Positions 8,233-16,709 of a stretch of 42,022 nt of DNA are shown piece by piece (the first letter of the stretch is position 1; every line of letters starts with the position of its first letter). Origin of the DNA: Selenomonas sp. FOBRC6 (GTDB taxonomy: Bacteria > Bacillota > Negativicutes > Selenomonadales > Selenomonadaceae). The notes below the pieces were generated by a model. That model was given only the letters and a program-made list of their open reading frames with translations, made no database searches and was not told where the DNA came from. The translations under genes and the position numbers were made by a program. The stretch lies in assembly GCF_000286455.1 (NCBI RefSeq), contig NZ_ALKG01000034.1, positions 1-42,022 on the forward strand. Reading direction: 5' to 3'.

Positions 8233-8254
8233 TTTACAGAAAGGGGCGATCCCC

Positions 8255-8596
8255 ATGATTCTCACCATCGACGAAATCCGCACGAAAATCCGCCCCATTT
8301 GCGCGGCACACAAGATTCAAAAACTCTGGCTTTTCGGCTCGTATGCGCGCGGCGAGGCGCGCGAGGACAGCGATGTAGATGTCTATGCGGAAACTGATCG
8401 CAGCATGAAACTGCTTGATCTGGTTGCCTTTCATCTGGATATAGAGGAAGCTCTTGCGAAAGAGGTGGATATCATCACGCGCATTCCGACAGAGTATCCG
8501 ATTTTTACGAAATACATAGAGAGAGAAAAGATACTGCTTTATGAAGCTCAGCTCGAAAGACGCGCAGATCCTGCAAATCATCGTGCAGTACTGTGA
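8255..8596 (+). CDS. mntA: MntA-type minimal nucleotidyltransferase antitoxin
   Basis: This 113-residue protein is a minimal DNA polymerase-beta-like nucleotidyltransferase. The GSX10DXD signature is intact: Gly28-Ser29, Asp40 and Asp42 (FGSYARGEAREDSDVDV). In characterised HEPN/MNT pairs MntA AMPylates the HepT toxin and silences it. It overlaps the downstream hepT by 56 bp, implying translational coupling. Both genes sit inside the conserved replication operon between the DUF721 gene and gyrB, a place where they are not part of the ancestral order. Confidence 0.9.
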   Translation: MILTIDEIRTKIRPICAAHKIQKLWLFGSYARGEAREDSDVDVYAETDRSMKLLDLVAFHLDIEEALAKEVDIITRIPTEYPIFTKYIEREKILLYEAQLERRADPANHRAVL

Positions 8597-8933
8597 CGAC
8601 ATCATCAGCGCAATAGAGCGTTTTGGTGCGACACAGGAAGACTTTATGCAGGATCGTCACTATCAGCATGCGTGTTCTATGGCATTGCAGACCATCGGCG
8701 AGGTGGCAAAATCCTTTTCCAATGAATTCATTACGACTCATACGGAAGTCCCGTGGAGACTCATCAAGGGAATGCGTAACTTCTTTGCACATACCTACCA
8801 CAGCTCCATCGACATGAATGCAGTCTGGGGCATGATTCACGAAGACATCCCGCCGCTGCGCACATACTGTGCTGATTTGTTGAAGGCAAACAACTGCGAA
8901 ATCATTCGTATAAAGCCGATTCCGAAAAAGTAG
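8541..8933 (+). CDS. hepT: HepT-like HEPN (DUF86) toxin
   Basis: This 130-residue all-alpha protein is a DUF86/HEPN toxin. The RX4HXY RNase motif is intact at Arg79-His84-Tyr86 (RNFFAHTY). Family members cleave RNA and are neutralised by tyrosine AMPylation at this motif by the partner nucleotidyltransferase. The ATG at 8541 lies within mntA. gyrB begins 15-18 bp after its stop, so both genes probably ride on the dnaA-gyrB transcript. Confidence 0.9.
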   Translation: MKLSSKDAQILQIIVQYCDDIISAIERFGATQEDFMQDRHYQHACSMALQTIGEVAKSFSNEFITTHTEVPWRLIKGMRNFFAHTYHSSIDMNAVWGMIHEDIPPLRTYCADLLKANNCEIIRIKPIPKK

Positions 8934-11006
<2,073 letters not shown>

Positions 11007-11024
11007 CAGATATGTAAATATGTA

Positions 11025-11066
11025 AAACTCCCCTTGGCATGATTGTGCCAAGGGGAGTTTCTTTAG
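11025..11066 (+). terminator. gyrB terminator
   Basis: A perfect 15-bp inverted repeat (AAACTCCCCTTGGCA with its complement, 11025-11060, 6-base loop) is followed by CTTT. It closes the dnaA-gyrB operon. Confidence 0.85.
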
Positions 11067-11070
11067 AAAG

Positions 11071-11105
11071 AACAGCACTGTGCAGGAAAAGCACAGTGCT
11101 GTTTT
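11071..11105. terminator. Second hairpin next to the CRISPR array
   Basis: A 13-bp stem (AACAGCACTGTGC and its complement) with a short loop, followed by TTTT on the plus strand. It may back up the gyrB terminator, or stop leftward CRISPR transcription seven bases after the last repeat. Confidence 0.7.
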
Positions 11106-11111
11106 GTCTGT

Positions 11112-11293
11112 CGTCCCATGCCGCACGCAGCATTACATGTCTTGGGACGTTGGATAATGTGTTTGACATGGTTGATAAGTGGAGTTTCAATGCCGCACGC
11201 AGTATTACATGTGTTGGGACTCCGAAATTCTCAACGCACTCGACGATGATTATGGTGTTTCAATGCCGCACGCAGCATTACATATGTTGGGAC
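11112..11293 (-). CRISPR. CRISPR mini-array A (3 repeats, 2 spacers)
   Basis: Three 37-bp repeats lie at 11112-11148, 11184-11220 and 11257-11293, separated by spacers of 35 bp (11149-11183) and 36 bp (11221-11256). Read on the minus strand the repeats begin GTCCCAA and end GGCATTGAAAC, the common 3' handle of type I/III repeats. The repeat at 11112-11148 has a degenerate end (GGCATGGGAC), as expected for the leader-distal repeat. The leader is therefore on the right and transcription runs leftward. No cas gene is in the window. Confidence 0.92.
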
Positions 11294-11568
11294 TCTGTCG
11301 TCCCCAGCCCTTGTCCCACGTGGGCTGAGAAGCCATTTTGGAAAGTCGTCCGTTTTTCGCGCCGTTTTTGCTGCCGAAATGCGTTCTCCAGACGGAAAAT
11401 CGCGTGGCAGATCGTCTCTGTTCCTTGTACGGCGCGGGATGCGCCGTTTTGGAAAGTTGCAACGGTGGAATGCGGCTTGCGCGCTCCTATGGATCATTTT
11501 CCACTTTTCGCTTCGATAACTATCATAGCACAGATTTCCTCATTTTTCAATAATGCGCTTCGTGCGAC
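11294..11568 (-). other. CRISPR leader A (copy of leader B)
   Basis: This stretch of about 275 bp adjoins the first repeat of array A. It matches, in inverted orientation, the sequence ahead of array B at 39601-39874. Over about 213 compared bases I count 23 differences (about 89% identity) and no indels. A promoter lies at its outer end. An open frame crosses it but looks non-coding. Confidence 0.85.
11522..11550 (-). promoter_or_regulatory. Promoter of CRISPR array A
   Basis: On the minus strand TTGAAA (11545-11550), a 17-bp spacer and TATGAT (11522-11527). The same hexamer layout is present in leader B. Confidence 0.75.
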
Positions 11569-11600
11569 AAATATTTTTCGAAAAAGTTTTATTGTATCTA

Positions 11601-11629
11601 TTGACGTTATATTTTATCTGTGCTATACT
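11601..11629 (+). promoter_or_regulatory. Promoter of the macrodomain-sirtuin operon
   Basis: TTGACG (11601-11606), a 17-bp spacer and TATACT (11624-11629), close to the sigma-70/SigA consensus and pointing into the three-gene operon. Confidence 0.85.
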
Positions 11630-11633
11630 TCGC

Positions 11634-11654
11634 TTGTAATCAAGTTAATTACAA
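11634..11654. promoter_or_regulatory. Palindromic candidate operator of the macrodomain-sirtuin operon
   Basis: TTGTAAT (11634-11640) and its exact reverse complement ATTACAA (11648-11654) are separated by 7 bp. The site covers the expected transcription start just after the -10 box. The form suits a dimeric winged-helix repressor (HxlR or MarR type), but no regulator gene is nearby. Confidence 0.65.
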
Positions 11655-11676
11655 AATATTTACGGAGGTATGGAAA

Positions 11677-12306
11677 ATGAAAATTGCAGTTGTAGCAGCA
11701 AATGGAAAGGCAAGCCGTGCGATCATCGAGGAGCTCATCGCACGCGGACATGCGGTGATGGCATTTGCACGCAGCGAGAACAAGAACGCGGCAAAGGACT
11801 TCGTACAGAAGGATATCCTCGATCTGACGAAGGCTGATCTCGCGGGCTTCGATGTGGTGGTCGACGGGTTCGGTGCGTATACGCCCGACACGCTGCCGCT
11901 GCATACGAAGACGAGCCAGCATCTCGCCGATCTCGTGGTGGGGACGAGTACGCGCCTCTATATCGTGGGCGGTGCGGGCAGCCTCTATGTCGATCCGTCG
12001 CACAAGGTGCAGCTGCTCGATACGCCGGAGTTCCCCGCAGAGTTCTACACGCTCGCGAAGGCGCAGACGGATGAGCTCGCGGCGCTGCGCCCGCGTACGG
12101 ATGCGAAGTGGATCTTTGTCAGCCCGGCGGCTGATTTCCAGGCAGACGGCGCGAAGACGGGCAAGTACATCCTCGGCGGCGAGGAGCTGACGCTGAATGC
12201 GGCGGGCGAGAGTGTCATCAGCTATGCAGACTATGCACTCGGCATGGTCGATCTGATCGAGAGCGGCGCACATGTGGGCGAGCGTGTGTCGCTGGTACGG
12301 GCGTGA
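11677..12306 (+). CDS. NAD(P)-binding Rossmann-fold (NmrA/SDR-like) protein
   Basis: This 209-residue protein starts with a beta-strand and glycine-loop variant (MKIAVVAANGKASRAIIEEL), then shows an atypical-SDR layout with YIVGGAGSLYV near residue 95 and YTLAKAQTDEL near 127. It belongs to the NAD(P)H-binding PF13460 type. Substrate is unknown. The start follows GGAGG with 8-base spacing. It is the first gene of a tight operon with the macrodomain hydrolase (4-bp overlap) and SirTM. Oxidoreductases are known companions of SirTM operons, where a role in oxidative stress responses has been proposed. The link here is inferred from context. Confidence 0.85.
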   Translation: MKIAVVAANGKASRAIIEELIARGHAVMAFARSENKNAAKDFVQKDILDLTKADLAGFDVVVDGFGAYTPDTLPLHTKTSQHLADLVVGTSTRLYIVGGAGSLYVDPSHKVQLLDTPEFPAEFYTLAKAQTDELAALRPRTDAKWIFVSPAADFQADGAKTGKYILGGEELTLNAAGESVISYADYALGMVDLIESGAHVGERVSLVRA

Positions 12307-13076
12307 GTATTCAAAAACTCAACGCCCTGCTCCTCGATGAGATGCCGGAGTACCGCGCTCAGGCGGTGCAGGTGGGGGAGGATCATGCGGCACAGCGGGG
12401 TCTCCTGCGCGCGCTGATGAATGTCCGTCCGCCGCGCCCGCTCTCGGAGGAGTTCCTGCACCTGCAGGACGAACTGCTCTCGGCGGAGCGAAAGGAGCGC
12501 GGCGTGGTGGACGTGATGACGCTCCCCGCCGTGCCCTCCGACCCGCGCATTGTCCTCTGGCAGGGCGACATCACGCGCCTCGGGGCAGATGCGATTGTGA
12601 ATGCGGCGAACTCCGTGCTCCTCGGCTGCTTCATCCCGTGTCACCGCTGCATCGACAACGCAATTCACTCGGCGGCAGGCTTGCAGCTGCGCGCGGAATG
12701 CGCGGCTATCATGGAGCGACAGGGACATCCCGAGGAGACGGGCAGGGCGAAGCTCACGGCGGGCTATAATCTCCCCGCGCGCCACGTCCTCCATACGGTC
12801 GGCCCGATTGTCACGGGCGCGCTGACGGATGAGGATCGGGTGTTGCTCGCCTCCTGCTACCGCTCCTGCCTCTCCCTTGCGGCGGCGCACGGGCTGAGAT
12901 CAGTTGCATTCTGCTGCATCTCCACGGGGGAGTTCCACTTCCCGAATGCGGAGGCGGCAGAGATCGCCGTGCGTGAGGTGCGTGCCTTCCTGTGCGAAAA
13001 CGACAGCATCGAGCGCGTCATTTTCAACGTGTTCAAGGACGAGGATCGCGCGATCTACGAAAGACTGCTGACATGA
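12303..13076 (+). CDS. Zinc-type macrodomain protein-ADP-ribose hydrolase
   Basis: This 257-residue protein has an N-terminal helical extension (1-80) and a macrodomain starting at RIVLWQGDITRLGADAIVNAAN (82-103). The substrate-loop block GCFIPCHRCIDNAIHSAAG at 108-126 has the Cys/His cluster (Cys109, Cys113, His114, Cys116) of the zinc-dependent macrodomain subfamily found next to SirTM sirtuins. That subfamily reverses SirTM-made ADP-ribosylation. A second conserved block is CCISTGEFHFPN. The start is GTG overlapping the stop of the previous gene, and the end overlaps the sirtuin start by 4 bp. Assignment to the zinc-macro subfamily is by motif and linkage. Confidence 0.92.
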   Translation: MSIQKLNALLLDEMPEYRAQAVQVGEDHAAQRGLLRALMNVRPPRPLSEEFLHLQDELLSAERKERGVVDVMTLPAVPSDPRIVLWQGDITRLGADAIVNAANSVLLGCFIPCHRCIDNAIHSAAGLQLRAECAAIMERQGHPEETGRAKLTAGYNLPARHVLHTVGPIVTGALTDEDRVLLASCYRSCLSLAAAHGLRSVAFCCISTGEFHFPNAEAAEIAVREVRAFLCENDSIERVIFNVFKDEDRAIYERLLT

Positions 13077-13969
13077 ACGAATCCATCCAGAAACTAAAAA
13101 ATGTCCTCGCATCTGCCGACTGCATCCTGATCGGCGCGGGGGCGGGGCTGTCGACGGCGGCGGGCTATGCGTATGCGGGCGCGCGCTTTATGAAATATTT
13201 CTCTGACTTTCACGCGCGCTTCGGCATTGAGGATATCTACAGCGGAGGTTTCTATCCGTTCCCAACGCGCGAACTGTTCTGGGCGTGGTGGAGTAGGAGC
13301 ATCTATATCAACCGCTATGCGCCGCTGCCGGGCGATGTGTATGGGAATCTCTTGCATCTGCTCGTAGGGCGGGACTACTTCGTACTGACGACGAACGTCG
13401 ATCACGCCTTTCAGCGGGTGGGTTTTGAGAAGGAGCGGCTCTTCTATACGCAGGGTGATTTCGGGCTCTTTCAAAGTAGTCGCCCGCATGGGGCTTCTGC
13501 GCGGAAGACCTACGATAATGAGGAAATGGTGCGCGCCATGCTCACGGCGCAGGGGTTCACATTCGATGAGGATGGAACACTGCTTCTGCCGACGGACGGC
13601 GCGCCCGCGATGGAGATCCCGACGGCGCTCATCCCGTACTGTCCCGACGACGGCGCGGAGATGACGACGAATCTGCGCGCGGACGCGAGCTTTGTCGAGG
13701 ATGCGGGCTGGCACGCAGCTGCCGCGCGCTATAAGGACTACCTCGCACATACGGAGGGGAAGCGGACGCTCCTCCTCGAGCTCGGCGTCGGGATGAATAC
13801 GCCCGGCATCATCAAGTACCCGTTCTGGCGCATGACGGCATCGCGCACGGATGTCACGCTCGCAAGCGTAAGCCTCGGAACGGCATTCGTGCCCGACGAG
13901 ATCGCCGCGCAAAGCATCGTGATCGACGCGGATATTGCAGAGGTGCTGCGATCTGCGTGCCACAGTTAG
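13073..13969 (+). CDS. SirTM (class M sirtuin) protein ADP-ribosyltransferase
   Basis: This 298-residue protein is a SirTM-type sirtuin. The NAD-binding loop GAGAGLSTAAGYAY is at 21-34, TTNVDHAFQRVGF at 106-118, and the motif YTQGDFGLFQ at 125-134. Canonical sirtuins have a catalytic His in the last motif. Here it is Gln127, 19 residues after Asn108, the same spacing as the Asn/Gln pair reported for the Staphylococcus aureus SirTM. Such enzymes ADP-ribosylate a lipoylated GcvH-like carrier instead of deacylating. The zinc-ribbon cysteines appear lost: only one is left in PYCPDDGAEM. No GcvH-L or LplA2 gene is adjacent. The ATG overlaps the macrodomain gene by 4 bp. Confidence 0.9.
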   Translation: MNESIQKLKNVLASADCILIGAGAGLSTAAGYAYAGARFMKYFSDFHARFGIEDIYSGGFYPFPTRELFWAWWSRSIYINRYAPLPGDVYGNLLHLLVGRDYFVLTTNVDHAFQRVGFEKERLFYTQGDFGLFQSSRPHGASARKTYDNEEMVRAMLTAQGFTFDEDGTLLLPTDGAPAMEIPTALIPYCPDDGAEMTTNLRADASFVEDAGWHAAAARYKDYLAHTEGKRTLLLELGVGMNTPGIIKYPFWRMTASRTDVTLASVSLGTAFVPDEIAAQSIVIDADIAEVLRSACHS

Positions 13970-14024
13970 TGCAAAAGCGTTCTCCCACGCCGAGCTGATT
14001 GCCGCAGTTTTCACAAAATGCCAT
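13854..14024 (-). pseudogene. Remnant of a zinc-ribbon protein gene, antisense to the sirtuin 3' end
   Basis: On the minus strand an ATG at 14024, seven bases after a perfect AAGGAGG, opens a frame reading MAFCENCGNQLGVGERFCTN and CGTQ, a double CxxC zinc ribbon typical of bacterial zinc_ribbon proteins. After about 24 residues the frame runs into the reverse complement of the sirtuin 3' end and becomes low-complexity Arg-rich sequence until a stop (56 codons). The ribosome site and first domain look genuine, while the rest seems cut off by the arrival of the macrodomain-sirtuin operon. Confidence 0.65.
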
Positions 14025-14076
14025 GATAATGCCTCCTTATATAACGAATTATATTTCAAAAAAAAGCATAATATAG

Positions 14077-14104
14077 AAGACCTATTTTGTATAGAAGGTC
14101 TTTT
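14077..14104 (+). terminator. Terminator downstream of the sirtuin operon
   Basis: AAGACCT (14077-14083) pairs with AGGTCTT (14096-14102), followed by TTGTATTG and a T-rich tract. It is short but well placed. The surrounding gap 13970-14178 is very AT-rich. Confidence 0.55.
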
Positions 14105-14178
14105 GTATTGTATTTTTTTGCATTCTACTATATGATATAGGTATTAAATTATGAGAATTTCCAGAAAGGAGCATTTTC

Positions 14179-14847
14179 ATGAAACTCATCGACCGCCTCC
14201 TCCCCATGACGGCGCGTGACGCAGGAGGGCAAATGCGCCGCTCCATCCTGCGCGCTGTCAGCGCTGCACTCTTCGTCCTCACCACGCTCGTCACGCCGCA
14301 GATCGGCACGGACACCGCCTCCATCGGACAGCCCACTGCCGCCGCAGAGGTGCGCGAGCAGAAGCAGCCCGCATTCTGGCAGATGTACTACAACTTCGCC
14401 CCGCCGACGGATGCGTTCATCGCAGAGCTCGCAGCGGAGCAGGGTGTCGCCTATACCCCGGGCAAAAAGGGTGAGGCACGTTTTTACGCCGATGACGGCC
14501 GCCCGATCTACCCGAGCAACGACGGCGCGGTTGGTGTGATTGTGACGGTTACGCTCCCCTCGGGCGATGTGCTGACGCGCTACGGGAAGCCGACGGGCCG
14601 CTATGTCTCGCCCGACGGCATGACGTTCGAGCAGCGGGCTCTGCCGAGTACGACGAGCGAGGGCGATTTTCACGTCTACTGTGTTGAGCGTCCCATCGAC
14701 GGTGTGCAGAAAGGGAAGATCGCGCCGTGGTTCGGTCGCCTGGGCGGCGGCATCCAGTACAAACTCCCCGACCGCATCGTCACACTCATGGAGGCACAGC
14801 CGCCGTTTTTGAGTGAGATGGAGGAGGACATGGAGGAAGCGGCGTAA
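14179..14847 (+). CDS. Secreted protein with TNT-type NAD+ glycohydrolase domain
   Basis: The C-terminal half (about 115-197) matches the TNT domain (tuberculosis necrotizing toxin, DUF4237): LTRYGKPTGRYVSPDG, FEQRALP, FHVYCV, IAPWFG and GGGIQY. By motif, Arg134, Arg153, His165 and Gln193 correspond to the NAD-binding and catalytic residues of TNT (spacings 31 and 28 against about 35 and 30). An export signal is visible (RRSILRAVSAALFVLTTL, cleavage probably near AAA-EV at 54-57). A second start at 14233 with its own AGGAGG would begin right at the signal peptide. A region at 60-115 separates signal and toxin domain. No immunity gene is obvious beside it. Enzymatic activity is inferred. Confidence 0.82.
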   Translation: MKLIDRLLPMTARDAGGQMRRSILRAVSAALFVLTTLVTPQIGTDTASIGQPTAAAEVREQKQPAFWQMYYNFAPPTDAFIAELAAEQGVAYTPGKKGEARFYADDGRPIYPSNDGAVGVIVTVTLPSGDVLTRYGKPTGRYVSPDGMTFEQRALPSTTSEGDFHVYCVERPIDGVQKGKIAPWFGRLGGGIQYKLPDRIVTLMEAQPPFLSEMEEDMEEAA

Positions 14848-14865
14848 CGGAATAGGCAAACGAAT

Positions 14866-14909
14866 AGGGCGCATGTACAAAACAAGTATCGTACATGCGC
14901 CCTGTTTTT
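14866..14909 (+). terminator. Terminator after the TNT-domain gene
   Basis: A 13-bp perfect stem (AGGGCGCATGTAC at 14866-14878 with 14891-14903) is followed by GTTTTTG. It also separates this gene from the convergent restriction gene. Confidence 0.85.
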
Positions 14910-14918
14910 GTGCATTTC

Positions 14919-16697
14919 CTATTTCCTATACGCAGAAAAATCCTCCGCCGCTTTACGCGCCTCGATATCTTCATATATATAGGCACTCCGCGCCCCCTCC
15001 ATGAGCAGCTGCGCGCGGCTTTGCACCATCTGCTCCACATGTGCCTTCCATAGAGGCGCATCCATCGCCGCACGATCTTTCGCACAGAGGAGGAGCAGCT
15101 CGCGCACGCGTGTCGGCACCGCATTGCCGGACGCAAACATCGCATTGAAATACGTCCGATACTGCGCGAGCGTCAACGGGACGATCTGAAGCTCCTGCCG
15201 CTCCTCCTGTTTCGTATACCATATCCCGTGACGGAAGGTTTCGGCGGTATTCGTATCGATCTTCACCGCGATGAAGAGTCCGTAAACAGGCTTTGGTGCC
15301 CAGCGCAAAACAGCGTCAGAGACATGCCGCCGCACCGGCTCCCCCTCCATCGCCTCCTGCCGCGAGGACGAGGACATCGTAACCTCCGTGAGGATCGCAA
15401 AATCGTCGAACTCGCTGTAGAGATCGCCCTTGCCGCCGCCTGCGGTGCTGATCGGCATAAAGTCCGCGTCCATCTTGAAGCCGCGCACCTCGTACGGCAT
15501 TGTACGCAAATGGTCGATGGCGAGGATCGCGCGCCACAGAACCCACTCGAGGTAGACAGGCAACTCATCCTTTGGCACCTCGATCGCATTGTCCTCGTCA
15601 TAGACTTTTTTCCCACCGCCTGCCAGAATCAGCTCCATATAGTCCGAGATCTCTCGCCACGCATGGCATTGTTCTCGCGCATATCGCACTTCATCGGTCT
15701 GCGCCAAGATCTGCTCGAGCCGCTGGCGTGCGACGTTGATCTGCACCGCCGTCTCAAGCGGCGGCGCGGGCGGGTCAAAGGAAATATGCCGCTCATTCAG
15801 GAGGCTTTGCAGCTCCGCGAGCAGCTTTTTTGCAACAGCAGCATCATCCGTCGGGAGCGGCGCGCCTATACATAGAACATGATAGGCGTGCGCGAGAGAA
15901 TCCTCCGATGCCGTACGCCGCGCAAGCTGCTCCGCTAGAAGATGCTTCGCCGGCAGGATCACGAGCCCCCGGCCCTGCCGCTGCAAAATCCCCGTGATCC
16001 GCAGGTAGCGCATATTCATGTCGCAGTAGTCGAAAAAATTATCCGATTTTTTCTGATAGTGTTCGGCACGCCGCGCAATCTCCAGACGGTCAAACTTCTT
16101 CTTTGACGCAGCATACTGCCGGCGCGCCCGCAGATCGAGAATCTGATCCACAACCGCCGTAAGATCATCCTGCGGATTCGTCGTCTGCCCCCACAGGGCA
16201 AATTCAATACGACTGAGGGCAGATGAGCCCGTGCACCGCTCGAGTTCGAGCATGAGTGCAAGCGTCCATCGGAGCGGTGAAAAGTAACTGCCGCCCGCAA
16301 GCGGAAACTGCTCCACACTCATCGCACGCAGAAAGCACTCCTGCATTGCAGGATAGGTATCCGCCGCGAGGAATGTCCGCCCAAACGGCGTAATCGCATC
16401 AAGCGCGCCAAGCTCCGCCTGCGATCCGTCCACCTTTTTCAGCGGTGGATAGATCAGCCCATTTTTCGCAAACATCAGCCGCCACTTGCGCGCATGACTG
16501 CCGGACGCATCCTTCCCCGCCTCGTTGTGAATAATCCCGCGCTCGTTCAGGAGATTCATAAAGCCGATCTCATTGTCCCGCCCGCGAAAATTTCCCACAA
16601 AGGGAGACTCCGCATAGATGCGAAAGCCCTCCTGAATGCGGTTCGGACTGCGCAGCCCCGTATTGCCGACCAGCCAGATGTCAATGTCCCGCTCCAT
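14919..16697 (-). CDS. AlwI-family type II restriction endonuclease
   Basis: This 592-residue protein resembles the AlwI/type IIS endonuclease family. Its N-terminus (DIDIWLVGNTGLRSPNRIQEG) has the family-style W-x-GNT-x-R-x-P-x-R block. A PD-(D/E)xK-like core is visible near residues 425-450 (GGGKGDLYSEFDDFAILTEV), followed by WYTKQEERQ near 515. AlwI cuts beside the asymmetric site GGATC. The partner methyltransferase, 12 bp upstream, is a fused double Dam-type enzyme, which fits an asymmetric GATC-containing site. The exact specificity is not readable from the sequence. Confidence 0.8.
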   Translation of the reverse strand: MERDIDIWLVGNTGLRSPNRIQEGFRIYAESPFVGNFRGRDNEIGFMNLLNERGIIHNEAGKDASGSHARKWRLMFAKNGLIYPPLKKVDGSQAELGALDAITPFGRTFLAADTYPAMQECFLRAMSVEQFPLAGGSYFSPLRWTLALMLELERCTGSSALSRIEFALWGQTTNPQDDLTAVVDQILDLRARRQYAASKKKFDRLEIARRAEHYQKKSDNFFDYCDMNMRYLRITGILQRQGRGLVILPAKHLLAEQLARRTASEDSLAHAYHVLCIGAPLPTDDAAVAKKLLAELQSLLNERHISFDPPAPPLETAVQINVARQRLEQILAQTDEVRYAREQCHAWREISDYMELILAGGGKKVYDEDNAIEVPKDELPVYLEWVLWRAILAIDHLRTMPYEVRGFKMDADFMPISTAGGGKGDLYSEFDDFAILTEVTMSSSSRQEAMEGEPVRRHVSDAVLRWAPKPVYGLFIAVKIDTNTAETFRHGIWYTKQEERQELQIVPLTLAQYRTYFNAMFASGNAVPTRVRELLLLCAKDRAAMDAPLWKAHVEQMVQSRAQLLMEGARSAYIYEDIEARKAAEDFSAYRK

Positions 16698-16709
16698 CTG
16701 TGCGCCCCC

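Noticed and set aside
11231..11497. An open frame of 88 codons in leader A with a same-frame counterpart in leader B, looking like a conserved Arg-rich protein.
   Set aside because: Codon-by-codon comparison gives 14 amino-acid-changing and only 2 silent differences, and the ribosome site is weak. The conservation is at DNA or RNA level.
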